Shown piece after piece: positions 49,210 to 57,309 of a stretch of 64,000 nt of DNA. Numbering within the stretch: the first letter of the stretch is position 1; the number at the start of each line of letters is the position of its first letter. Under the pieces are notes generated by a model. The model did no database searches and was not told the origin of the DNA. It worked only from the letters and a program-made list of their open reading frames with translations. Source of the stretch: Elusimicrobiota bacterium (GTDB lineage: Bacteria; Elusimicrobiota; Elusimicrobia; UBA1565; UBA9628); the NCBI GenBank assembly GCA_016212855.1, contig JACRDP010000029.1, forward strand, positions 62,001-126,000, in the 5' to 3' direction. The translations under genes and the position numbers were made by a program.

Positions 49210-49270
49210 GGTTCTTTGCTTTTAAGCAAATGACCCAACAACGACACGCTTTGCTTTAAAGCAAAGAACC
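49210..49270. repeat. AT-rich inverted repeat with internally palindromic arms
   Basis: GGTTCTTTGCTTTTAAGCAAA ... TTTGCTTTAAAGCAAAGAACC; 21-bp arms, 1 mismatch, 19-nt spacer. Confidence 0.85.
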
Positions 49271-49296
49271 AAACAGGGGCAGGTCTCCTGGTCTGT

Positions 49297-49331
49297 AAAA
49301 AAAGACGCCCCCGGCATTCGCCGGGGGCGTC
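49297..49331 (-). terminator. intrinsic terminator of the minus-strand CDS at 49350
   Basis: GACGCCCCCGGC-ATTC/GAAT-GCCGGGGGCGTC hairpin followed on the minus strand by TTTTTTT. Confidence 0.85.
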
Positions 49332-49349
49332 CGTTTCTGACGGTCGAGA

Positions 49350-49952
49350 TTACTGAGTCAGGCCGGCCTTCTTCATCGCGGGCGCGGAGTTGGCGGCGAT
49401 CCCGTCGATCTGCGCCTGCGACCAGGTCGAGTGGAACGGGTCCACGACGATGCGCGCGGCCTGCAGCTTCCAGACTCCGTTCTCCTTGGCGCTGACGGCG
49501 TACCAGTTGGAGTTGAAGTCGTAGGTCTTGCTCTCGCGGCCCTTCGCGCCGGCGACGTCGGTCACGAGGTGCTCCTTCGCGGTGCCGAAGGAGAACGCGT
49601 AGCCGCCGACGAAAATGCTGTCGAGGGGCTCGAGCGTCGCGGTGTACTGGCCGCGCAGCTTCGGGCCGATGCCGACGATCTCCTTCATCGTCTTCCAGTA
49701 CGTCTGGAACTCGTTGAAGCTCGTCACCTTCTGGCCGGTCGCCATCGTCGCGCTGAAGCTCGAGCCGATGTGGGGGGCGAGCTGGGTCATGTCGTCGCGG
49801 TTGACGGCGTCCTCGTAGGCGACCTTGATCTTGCGCAGCTCCGCCTTGTCGGCGTCGGTCTGCGCGAAGACGTTGTGCGCGGTGACGGCGACGAGGGTCA
49901 GGCCGAGAACGGCGCCGAGTGCGAGTGCGAAACGTTTGATCCGCTTGGTCAT
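49350..49952 (-). CDS. secreted SnoaL/NTF2-like protein
   Basis: MTKRIKRFALALGAVLGLTLVAVTAHNVFAQTDADKAELRKIKVAYEDAVNRDDMTQLAPHIGSSFSATM. Confidence 0.65.
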   Translation of the reverse strand: MTKRIKRFALALGAVLGLTLVAVTAHNVFAQTDADKAELRKIKVAYEDAVNRDDMTQLAPHIGSSFSATMATGQKVTSFNEFQTYWKTMKEIVGIGPKLRGQYTATLEPLDSIFVGGYAFSFGTAKEHLVTDVAGAKGRESKTYDFNSNWYAVSAKENGVWKLQAARIVVDPFHSTWSQAQIDGIAANSAPAMKKAGLTQ

Positions 49953-50061
49953 TCGATGAGTCCTCTCAGGTTGCGCCGTGTAAAAGCCTGGGGCAGTATA
50001 GAAGAAGGACCGGGGGCTGTCAAGTTCGTCATCTTCGGCGAGGCTCCCGACGGGGGATTTG

Positions 50062-50067
50062 GTATAA
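50062..50067 (+). promoter_or_regulatory. extended -10 TATAAT, leaderless promoter
   Basis: ggTATAATcgcccccATG; ATG at 50076. Confidence 0.6.
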
Positions 50068-50075
50068 TCGCCCCC

Positions 50076-50831
50076 ATGGAAGCGGCCCGGCCGAGGCTGA
50101 CGAGCGACGTCGTTGCCGCGGACTCGCTGGCGGCGCAAGAGACGGACCGCCTCTTTTCCCTGTATGCGGCCCATTACGACGCGGCCGACCGGGCCCGTTT
50201 CGAAGCCGACCTCGCCGCCAAGGACCACGTCATCCTCCTGCGCGACGCCGGATCCGGACGGATCAACGGCTTCTCGACGCAGAAGCTCGTCCGCGCGGGC
50301 GGCGCCCGGGCCCTGTTCTCGGGCGACACCATCATCGACCCGGCCTGCTGGGGCGAGCAGGAGCTCGTGAAGGCCTGGAGCCGCTACGCCGGCCGCCTCC
50401 TGGCCGAGGAGAACTCGCCGCTGTGGTGGCTGCTGATCTCGAAGGGCCACCGCACCTACCTTTACCTACCGCTGTTCTTCGCCGAGTATTGGCCGCGCCT
50501 CGAAGGGCCGGTTCCGGAGAACGTCGCGGCCTTGATGGGCGCCTTCGCGACGGCTAAATTCGGCGAATATTGGGATGCCTCGCGCGGCATCCTGTCCTTC
50601 CCCGAATCCATGGGCCAGCTCACGCCCGCCTTGGCCGAGGTGACGGCCGGGCGCAAGGACGATCCGCGCGTGAGCTTTTTCCTCGAGAAGAATCCCGGCT
50701 ACGCGCGCGGCGAGGAGCTCGTGTGCCTGGCCGAGATCTCGCCGGCGAACATGCGCTCGGTCGCTGCGCGCGCCCTGAAAGAAGGGCTGGCGATGGGGCC
50801 TTTGCCCAGGCAGGCCGCGTGCTCGATCTAA
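50076..50831 (+). CDS. hypothetical protein of the oxygenase operon
   Basis: MEAARPRLTSDVVAADSLAAQETDRLFSLYAAHYDAADRARFEADLAAKDHVILLRDAGSGRINGFSTQKLV; no family recognised with confidence. Confidence 0.8.
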   Translation: MEAARPRLTSDVVAADSLAAQETDRLFSLYAAHYDAADRARFEADLAAKDHVILLRDAGSGRINGFSTQKLVRAGGARALFSGDTIIDPACWGEQELVKAWSRYAGRLLAEENSPLWWLLISKGHRTYLYLPLFFAEYWPRLEGPVPENVAALMGAFATAKFGEYWDASRGILSFPESMGQLTPALAEVTAGRKDDPRVSFFLEKNPGYARGEELVCLAEISPANMRSVAARALKEGLAMGPLPRQAACSI

Positions 50832-52903
50832 TCATCCGCGGCGGGACGGTGTTCGACGGGGCGGGGAGCCCGCGCCGCCGCGCCGATGTCGGCGTGCGCG
50901 CGGGCCGCGTGGTTCGCGTCGCCGAAAGCGTCACCGAGCCCGCGGCCGAGACCGTGGACGCGACGGGCCTGTGGGTGGCGCCGGGCTTCGTGGACATCCA
51001 CACCCACTACGACGTCGAGGTCGAGATCGCCCCCGGGCTCACCGAGTCCACCCGGCACGGCGTGACGAGTGTCGTGATGGGCAACTGCAGCCTGTCGTTG
51101 ACGGTGGGCGCGCCCCAGGACCTGGCCGACATTTTCCTGCGCGTCGAGAACATCCCCGGCCCGCTCGTGCGCCGCTGGCTGAGCGAGACCGCCGGCTGGA
51201 GCGGACCCGACGAGTATTTCGAGCATCTGGCGGCTTTGCCGCTCGGCCCCAACGTCGCCGCTTTGCTCGGCCACAGCGCTCTGCGCGCTTCGGTGATGGG
51301 CCTGGAGCGCAGCCTCCGCGAATTCGCGACGCCGCGCGAGCTCGAGCGCATGGAAGACCTCGCCGCGACCGCCTTCGAGGCCGGCGCGCTCGGCATCTCG
51401 GTGGACATGGTGCCGTGGCACATGATGAGCGGCAAGTTCGCCGGACGCACCGTGCCCTCCCAGCACGCCGGCTTCACGGAGTACGCGCGTCTGGCCGAGC
51501 TGTGCCGAAGACACGACCGGGTTTTCCAGGTGACGCCCAACCCTCAAAAGCCTTGGACGATATTTTGGATATTGTGGCTCGCGATGGGAGCGTTCCGCTC
51601 ACCGTTACGAGTCACCATCCTCACCGCCCTCGACGCCGTTCACAACCGCTGGCTCTGGCGTCTCTTCCCGATCTGTTTGTTCGTTTTCAATCGAATCTTG
51701 GGCTGCAACATAAGGTTCCAGACCTTGACCGAGCCGTTCACCATGCGCGCCGACGGTCCGTTGACGCCGCTGTTCGAAGAGTTCCCGGCCGGCGTCATGC
51801 TCAACGATTTGGCCGCCTCCGACGCGCGAAAGGCCCTTTGGCGCAATCCCCGCTTCCGCGCGCAGTTCCGGCACGAATGGCTCCATCATCCCTTCCGTAC
51901 CTTCCACCGCGATCTTTCGTTGATGACCGTGATCGGAGCGCCCGATCCGTCCTTGGTCGGGAAGCACTTCGCCTTGCTCGCCGAGCGCCGCTGCTCCGAT
52001 CCCCTCGATCTCTTCATGGACCTTCTGCGCGATTACGACGTCGACCTGCGCTGGGAGGCCACCGGCGCCAACGACCGCCCCGGCCCGCGCCGCGCCTTGC
52101 TCTCGCACCCTCACATTTTGCCCGGCTTCACCGACGCCGGCGCCCACGTGCGCAACATCGGCTACTACGACGGCCCTCTCACGCTCCTCAAAGACGCCGT
52201 GCAAAGCGGCTTCATGACCCCCGAGCGCGCCATCTCCCGCTGCACCGGCGAGGCCGCCGCGTGGTTCCGTCTGGACGCGGGGCTCTTGAAAGAGGGTTCG
52301 CGCGCGAACATCATTCTTCTTGACCCCGCGCGACTGATGGATCCGCCCGCCGAGCCTCTCGAGATCGAGGACCCTCTGCTCGACGGCGCCCGCCGCATGG
52401 TCAAACGCCAGCATCCCGATCTGGTGAGACGCGTGTTCGTGAACGGGACGCTTCTCAAGCCCGTGCCGACGCTCGAGGCCGCGGCCCGCCTGCGCCGCTC
52501 GCGCCCCGACGACAGCCCCGAGCCGAGCCCGTTCGCGGAATATTGGGACGCCTTCCTCGTGAAGCATCGCGACCCGCGCAATATTTTCCTGCACTGCGTG
52601 GGCGTCGCTTTGTTCTACACCCCGCTCGCCGCGGTTCTTTTCGGAAGCAGTCCGTGGTGGCTGGCCCTGCTTCCTCTGTCCCAGCTCGCCGGCCTGCTCG
52701 GCCACGCCTTGTTCGAGCGGAGCCCGATCGATCCCTTCGACGCCGTGTTCACTTTGCGCGCCAGCTGGGCTCTCAATAAAATGTTCGTTCTGGTTCTCGC
52801 CGGCCGCTACCTCGCCCAGGCGGACCGCGCCGCCGCCCGCCTGGAAAAATGGCGCGCGAGCCGCCGGGCGCCGCGCCGCGCGCGGGAGGCCGTCCTTGCC
52901 TAG
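50819..52903 (+). CDS. amidohydrolase (N-acyl-amino-acid deacylase-like) fused to Mpo1/DUF962-like membrane domain
   Basis: GTG start; LDLIIRGGTVFDGAGSPRR...GFVDIHTHYD...LPGFTDAGAHVRNIGYYDG; C-terminal FAEYWDAFLVKHRDPRNIFLHCVGVALFYTPLA...GHALFERSPIDPFDA. Confidence 0.8.
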   Translation: MLDLIIRGGTVFDGAGSPRRRADVGVRAGRVVRVAESVTEPAAETVDATGLWVAPGFVDIHTHYDVEVEIAPGLTESTRHGVTSVVMGNCSLSLTVGAPQDLADIFLRVENIPGPLVRRWLSETAGWSGPDEYFEHLAALPLGPNVAALLGHSALRASVMGLERSLREFATPRELERMEDLAATAFEAGALGISVDMVPWHMMSGKFAGRTVPSQHAGFTEYARLAELCRRHDRVFQVTPNPQKPWTIFWILWLAMGAFRSPLRVTILTALDAVHNRWLWRLFPICLFVFNRILGCNIRFQTLTEPFTMRADGPLTPLFEEFPAGVMLNDLAASDARKALWRNPRFRAQFRHEWLHHPFRTFHRDLSLMTVIGAPDPSLVGKHFALLAERRCSDPLDLFMDLLRDYDVDLRWEATGANDRPGPRRALLSHPHILPGFTDAGAHVRNIGYYDGPLTLLKDAVQSGFMTPERAISRCTGEAAAWFRLDAGLLKEGSRANIILLDPARLMDPPAEPLEIEDPLLDGARRMVKRQHPDLVRRVFVNGTLLKPVPTLEAAARLRRSRPDDSPEPSPFAEYWDAFLVKHRDPRNIFLHCVGVALFYTPLAAVLFGSSPWWLALLPLSQLAGLLGHALFERSPIDPFDAVFTLRASWALNKMFVLVLAGRYLAQADRAAARLEKWRASRRAPRRAREAVLA

Positions 52904-53486
52904 GCGCATCGCCCTGACGGCCGCGGTGATGACCGCGATCAGCGCCGCCTACATTATTGTTAATCATATTCATCTCCGCGCACCGGTTCTCCTTCCGTTG
53001 TCTTTCGTCGACCGTGCCGTTGCGTTCTCCCCGTGGGCCATGCCGGTGTACCTGTCCCATTTTATTTTCCTGCCCATTGCCTTGCTGACCGCGCGTTCTG
53101 AATCCGTCTTCTTCCGCGGCCTCAAGGCCATGGCGATCGCGACCGCGCTCGCCTGCGTCGTCTTCGTCGCTTACCCCACGACCTTTCCGCGCGTCGAGTC
53201 CGCGGGCTTCTGGTTCGGCCTCCTCAACTTCATCGACACCCCCGCGAACTGCTTTCCGTCGCTGCACGTCGCCATGGCCGCGATCGCCGCGTGGGTCCTC
53301 CATGACGACGGCCGCCCTTGGGCCCCGGCCGCCGCCGTCTGGGCGGCCGCGATCATCGCCTCGACCGTCCTGGTCAAGCAGCACTACGCCGTCGACTCTG
53401 GAGGGGGCCTGCTTCTCGCCGCTTTATCAGCGCGCCTGGCCTCGCGGCCCGCGCCCGAACCCGTGCCCGCCGGAGAACCCGCATGA
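52896..53486 (+). CDS. PAP2-superfamily phosphatase-like membrane protein
   Basis: NCFPSLHVAMAAIAAWVL...STVLVKQHYAVDSGGG. Confidence 0.8.
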   Translation: MPRRIALTAAVMTAISAAYIIVNHIHLRAPVLLPLSFVDRAVAFSPWAMPVYLSHFIFLPIALLTARSESVFFRGLKAMAIATALACVVFVAYPTTFPRVESAGFWFGLLNFIDTPANCFPSLHVAMAAIAAWVLHDDGRPWAPAAAVWAAAIIASTVLVKQHYAVDSGGGLLLAALSARLASRPAPEPVPAGEPA

Positions 53487-54664
53487 ACTCAGCCTTGCTT
53501 CAGCGCCACTCGAAGTCCCTGCTCGACGACTCGCAGACGATGCGTAAGCTCGCTCTGAATCATTCCCGCAACAAGGCGCAGGACCACACGCGCCTGATGG
53601 ACGAGGCCGCGGCCGCCTTCAAATACGAGGACTGTCGAGACGAAATGTGGAACCCGGAGCAGTTCTCTTTGCTCCACGGCACCCCGCTGTGGGAGCAGTG
53701 CACGCCCGCCCAGCGCGTTCTGCTGAATCAACTGTACTGGGTCGCTTATTATGCGCAGATCATCTCCGCCGAGATCGCCACCATCCTCCTCAATCAAACC
53801 GCCGGCGCGGGCCTCTATACCTTGGAGGACTTCCGCCCCGTGTGCGACACGCTCGACCTGGAGACCTCGCAGGAGCGCGCGCACATCAACGCCTTCAAGA
53901 AGGTCGCCGAGGAAGTCGAGCAGAAGGTGTTCGGCGAGCGCATCTTCACCTACCCGATGCGCTCGATGTACGCGCAGACCATGGTGTTCGCCGACACGAA
54001 CCAGATCAAGGACTACTGGCGAAATCTGCAGCTGCGTTTTTACACGCAGCTGTCCGCGGGCAACGCCTTCATCGGCTGCCAATATTTCACCGTGCGCGGC
54101 ATCCGCACCCTCAACGGCAAGATCGTCCAGCACGCGCTCTCGCGCTACTACATGACGCACCCGGACCAGGACAACGCGCCGATCCCCTCGAAGATCAGCT
54201 ACTTCCACTTCATGGACGAGTCCTACCACTTCAACAGCTCGGGCATCGTCTCCCACGACGTGGTCAAGACGCTCAAGGCGCCGACCGCCTTCGAACGCTT
54301 CGTCGCCAACAAGACCTTGGCCGGCTGCCAGGAAGACCATTTCCACTTCTCCTCGGCGATCAACGGCATCTTCTGGTACGACCCGGCTTTGTTCGGCGCG
54401 ATCTACAAAGTCCTGCGCTCGCCCGCCTTCGGGCTCGACGACGGCGGCGCTCGCCTCATGCTCGAGGCCTGCTTCGCCCGCGACAACGACGGCGTCCAGG
54501 CGAGCTATCGCACGCACCGCGAAGCGGTGCACTCCTACAAGGCCTACCTGGCCGACCTTTCCCACGTCTCGGCGCACAACAAAGAGATGCGCCGGATGTC
54601 CGCGAGCGACGTTCCCGGCTACCTGGCGCGCAACCGCGCGGCCCTGGCCCGCTTCCGCCCATGA
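53483..54664 (+). CDS. AurF-like diiron oxygenase
   Basis: MNSALLQRHSKSLLDDSQTMRKLALNHSRNKAQ...ETSQERAHINAFKKVAEEVE...FHFMDESYHFNSS...QEDHFHFSSAING: helical E/H ligand pattern. Confidence 0.65.
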   Translation: MNSALLQRHSKSLLDDSQTMRKLALNHSRNKAQDHTRLMDEAAAAFKYEDCRDEMWNPEQFSLLHGTPLWEQCTPAQRVLLNQLYWVAYYAQIISAEIATILLNQTAGAGLYTLEDFRPVCDTLDLETSQERAHINAFKKVAEEVEQKVFGERIFTYPMRSMYAQTMVFADTNQIKDYWRNLQLRFYTQLSAGNAFIGCQYFTVRGIRTLNGKIVQHALSRYYMTHPDQDNAPIPSKISYFHFMDESYHFNSSGIVSHDVVKTLKAPTAFERFVANKTLAGCQEDHFHFSSAINGIFWYDPALFGAIYKVLRSPAFGLDDGGARLMLEACFARDNDGVQASYRTHREAVHSYKAYLADLSHVSAHNKEMRRMSASDVPGYLARNRAALARFRP

Positions 54665-54969
54665 CCGAGACCTACGAGGTCGACTTCGGCGCGCTCGGCA
54701 AGGTGGAAGGCCGCCTGCCCCACGGCGCGTGCCTGTCCGAAGTCCTGACCATCGAGAACTCGCCTCTTCTTTTCGGCTGCCGCACCGGCATCTGCGGCAC
54801 CTGCATCGCCCGCGTCGACGCCAAGGGCGGAACCTTGCCGCCGCCGACCGAGGACGAAAAAGACGTGCTCTCCCTTTTATGCCCGAACGAACCGAAGGCG
54901 CGCTTGGCCTGCCAGATCAAGCTGAGCGCCGACCTCACGATCGAACCCATCAAGCTGACCCGCGACTGA
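54661..54969 (+). CDS. plant-type 2Fe-2S ferredoxin
   Basis: LLFGCRTGICGTCIARVD...RLACQIKL (Cx4Cx2C...C). Confidence 0.92.
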   Translation: MTETYEVDFGALGKVEGRLPHGACLSEVLTIENSPLLFGCRTGICGTCIARVDAKGGTLPPPTEDEKDVLSLLCPNEPKARLACQIKLSADLTIEPIKLTRD

Positions 54970-55982
54970 GCCTCAAGCGGTTCTGGCAGGTCGCGTGCCG
55001 CTCTTCGGAGCTGCGCGCGGACCGCCCTTTGCCGGCCGTGGTCTTCGGCGAGCATCTCGCGCTGTACCGCGGCCCGGACGGCGCGCCCGTCGCCGCGCAG
55101 GACCGCTGCCTGCATCGCGCGGGCATGCTGTCGAAAGGCGCGGTGCGAGACGGCTGTCTCGAATGCCCCTATCACGGCTGGACCTACGGCTCGCAGGGCA
55201 AGCTCGAGCGGGTTCCGTCGATGGGCGACGCCTCCGCTCCGGGCGGACGGCGCCTGCCCGGCCCCGAGGCGCTCGAGCGCGACGGCTACGTGTACGTCCG
55301 CTTCGAACTCGGCCCCGAGAACTTCGAGCCTTTCCGTATGCCGCATTGGGGGGAGAAGGGCTGGGGGCATGTCCGGCTGACGAATGTTTTCAAGAACGAC
55401 GTGACGAACTGCGTGGAGAACTTCGTGGATATTCCGCACACATCCTTCGTTCACCGCGGTTTATTCCGGTCCCCGAAGCGTCAGAAGCTCACGGCTTCGG
55501 TTGAACGCGCAAACGGCTCCGTGGTGACTCGCTATCACGGCGAGACGGATAATTTGGGGATCTACTCGTGGTTCCTGAACCCGAGCGGTCGGGAGATTTC
55601 GCATGTGGATTCGTTTCACATGCCGAACGTGACGTGCGTGGAATACGAGTTCGGTCCCCGGCGCCGGTTCGTGATCACCTCCCAATCCGTTCCCGCCGAA
55701 GGCGGGAAAACGACGGTGCACACCGATTTGGCCTACGATTACGGAATCTGGAACTGGATCGCGGGCCCGTTGGTCCGGCGCGCCGGCCAGGCCGTCATCG
55801 ATCAAGATTTGGAAATCCTCGCCGCTCAGCAGGAAGTGATGCGCCGCACGCCGGGAGAATTCTCCCACTCGCCCGCGGACGTCATCCATGTGATGATCGA
55901 ATCCGTCCGCCGCGATCTCGAGGCGGGGCGTGACCCGCGGCGGTTGCCCGGCATGTCCCAGGAGATAGAATTTTGGGTTTAG
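54966..55982 (+). CDS. Rieske 2Fe-2S oxygenase (CTG start proposed)
   Basis: LSLKRFWQVACRSSELRADRPLPAVVFGEHLALYRGPDG...CLHRAGMLSKGAVRDGCLECPYHGWTY; no ATG/GTG/TTG at the expected N-terminus. Confidence 0.85.
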   Translation: MSLKRFWQVACRSSELRADRPLPAVVFGEHLALYRGPDGAPVAAQDRCLHRAGMLSKGAVRDGCLECPYHGWTYGSQGKLERVPSMGDASAPGGRRLPGPEALERDGYVYVRFELGPENFEPFRMPHWGEKGWGHVRLTNVFKNDVTNCVENFVDIPHTSFVHRGLFRSPKRQKLTASVERANGSVVTRYHGETDNLGIYSWFLNPSGREISHVDSFHMPNVTCVEYEFGPRRRFVITSQSVPAEGGKTTVHTDLAYDYGIWNWIAGPLVRRAGQAVIDQDLEILAAQQEVMRRTPGEFSHSPADVIHVMIESVRRDLEAGRDPRRLPGMSQEIEFWV

Positions 55983-56689
55983 GCGCCGCCAGCCGTCACG
56001 TCGCAGGGCCTGCTATCCTCAAGGATAGTCGTCCTTCGGACGTCCGTCCGGGTTCATCGTTCATGCGGATGCTCGATCGTACCGCCGCCGAATGGTTGAT
56101 GGATATTTCCGGTTTATTCGTACAATCCGTCGCCGTTCCCGCCGCCGCGATTTATCTTGCCTCGGTTTGTCGCGGCACAGCGCCCCGCTATTCCGGAGCG
56201 CTTCATTTTTCGTGGGCTTGGGCGTTCCTTCTCAATTTCGTCGTCGTCGATTATCTGTACTACTGGAACCATCGTCTTCTCCACGGGCCGTTGTGGCGCT
56301 GGCACGCCGCCCACCACACCGCCAAGTCCATGGACGTCCTCATCACCAGCCGCAACACGCTGTGGACCCCGATCCTGATCGTTTATATTTGGGCCAACGC
56401 CGCGTTCCTGTATCTCCTCGCCGATCCGACGCCGTATCTCGCCGCCGTCGCGGTCTCCTCGCTTTTGGACGTGTGGCGCCACAGCGGCTTCGGCCGTTTC
56501 TCCAACGGAGTTCTCATCACGCCGGCCGACCACTCCTGGCATCACGGTTCCGGCCTCCCGAACGAAAACTTCGGCGCGAATTTCGCGCTGTGGGATCGCC
56601 TGCACGGCACGTATCGTAAAGGCGAAGCCCCGAAATCTTTGGGCCTCGAGCTCGAGGACAGTTTGTGGAAGAAGCTGGTGATGCCGTGA
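55973..56689 (+). CDS. fatty acid hydroxylase/sterol desaturase superfamily protein
   Basis: DYLYYWNHRLLHGPLWRWHAAHHTAKSMDV...DHSWHHGSGLPNENFGANFALWDRLHGT. Start uncertain: TTG 55973 or ATG 56062. Confidence 0.88.
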   Translation: MGLGAASRHVAGPAILKDSRPSDVRPGSSFMRMLDRTAAEWLMDISGLFVQSVAVPAAAIYLASVCRGTAPRYSGALHFSWAWAFLLNFVVVDYLYYWNHRLLHGPLWRWHAAHHTAKSMDVLITSRNTLWTPILIVYIWANAAFLYLLADPTPYLAAVAVSSLLDVWRHSGFGRFSNGVLITPADHSWHHGSGLPNENFGANFALWDRLHGTYRKGEAPKSLGLELEDSLWKKLVMP

Positions 56690-57309
56690 CCCTTAAAAGT
56701 TATATGGCCATGCTCTTCCCCGCAATATTGTTGGCCACCATCGGATTCTCCGCCGTTAAACTGTCCGTTCTTGGAACGCTGTCCGCCGTTTATCTCTTGC
56801 CGGTTTTGGTTTACCGTTGTTTCGTCGTTCTCTATCCGTTGGAGCTCGGCCTCTCGAACATGGCGGAGAAGAAGTTCTCCCCGTGGTGGGCCAGCCATCA
56901 GATCCAGCTCCTCTACACCGCCGTTCCAGTTCTCGAAGCCGTGCTGCGCATGATCCCCGGCGCCTACAGCGCCTGGCTCCGGTTGTGGGGGAGCCGCATC
57001 GGTTCTTCCGTGTATTGGACCCCGCGCATGGAGATCCATGACCGCGGTTTATTGAATATCGGCGACAACGTGATCTTCGGCCATAAGGTTGAATTGTACG
57101 GCCACACGGTCACTCCCAAGCGCTCGCGTCTCTTGCTCTACACCGGCCTCGTCACCGTCGGCTCCGGCGCCTTCGTCGGCGCCGGCTCAAGACTCGCCCC
57201 CGGCGTCGTCATCGAGCCCGGCGCCGTCGTTCCGATTTTGACCGACCTGTACATGAACGCCCGTTTTCCCATGACCAAGGAGGAGCTCGATGCGCCGCGT
57301 CCTGCTTGA
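56686..57309 (+). CDS. membrane-associated hexapeptide-repeat acyltransferase-like protein
   Basis: GTG start in GTGA overlap; GLLNIGDNVIFGHKVELYGHTVTP...TVGSGAFVGAGSRLAPGVVIEPGAVVPILTDL. Confidence 0.75.
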   Translation: MTLKSYMAMLFPAILLATIGFSAVKLSVLGTLSAVYLLPVLVYRCFVVLYPLELGLSNMAEKKFSPWWASHQIQLLYTAVPVLEAVLRMIPGAYSAWLRLWGSRIGSSVYWTPRMEIHDRGLLNIGDNVIFGHKVELYGHTVTPKRSRLLLYTGLVTVGSGAFVGAGSRLAPGVVIEPGAVVPILTDLYMNARFPMTKEELDAPRPA

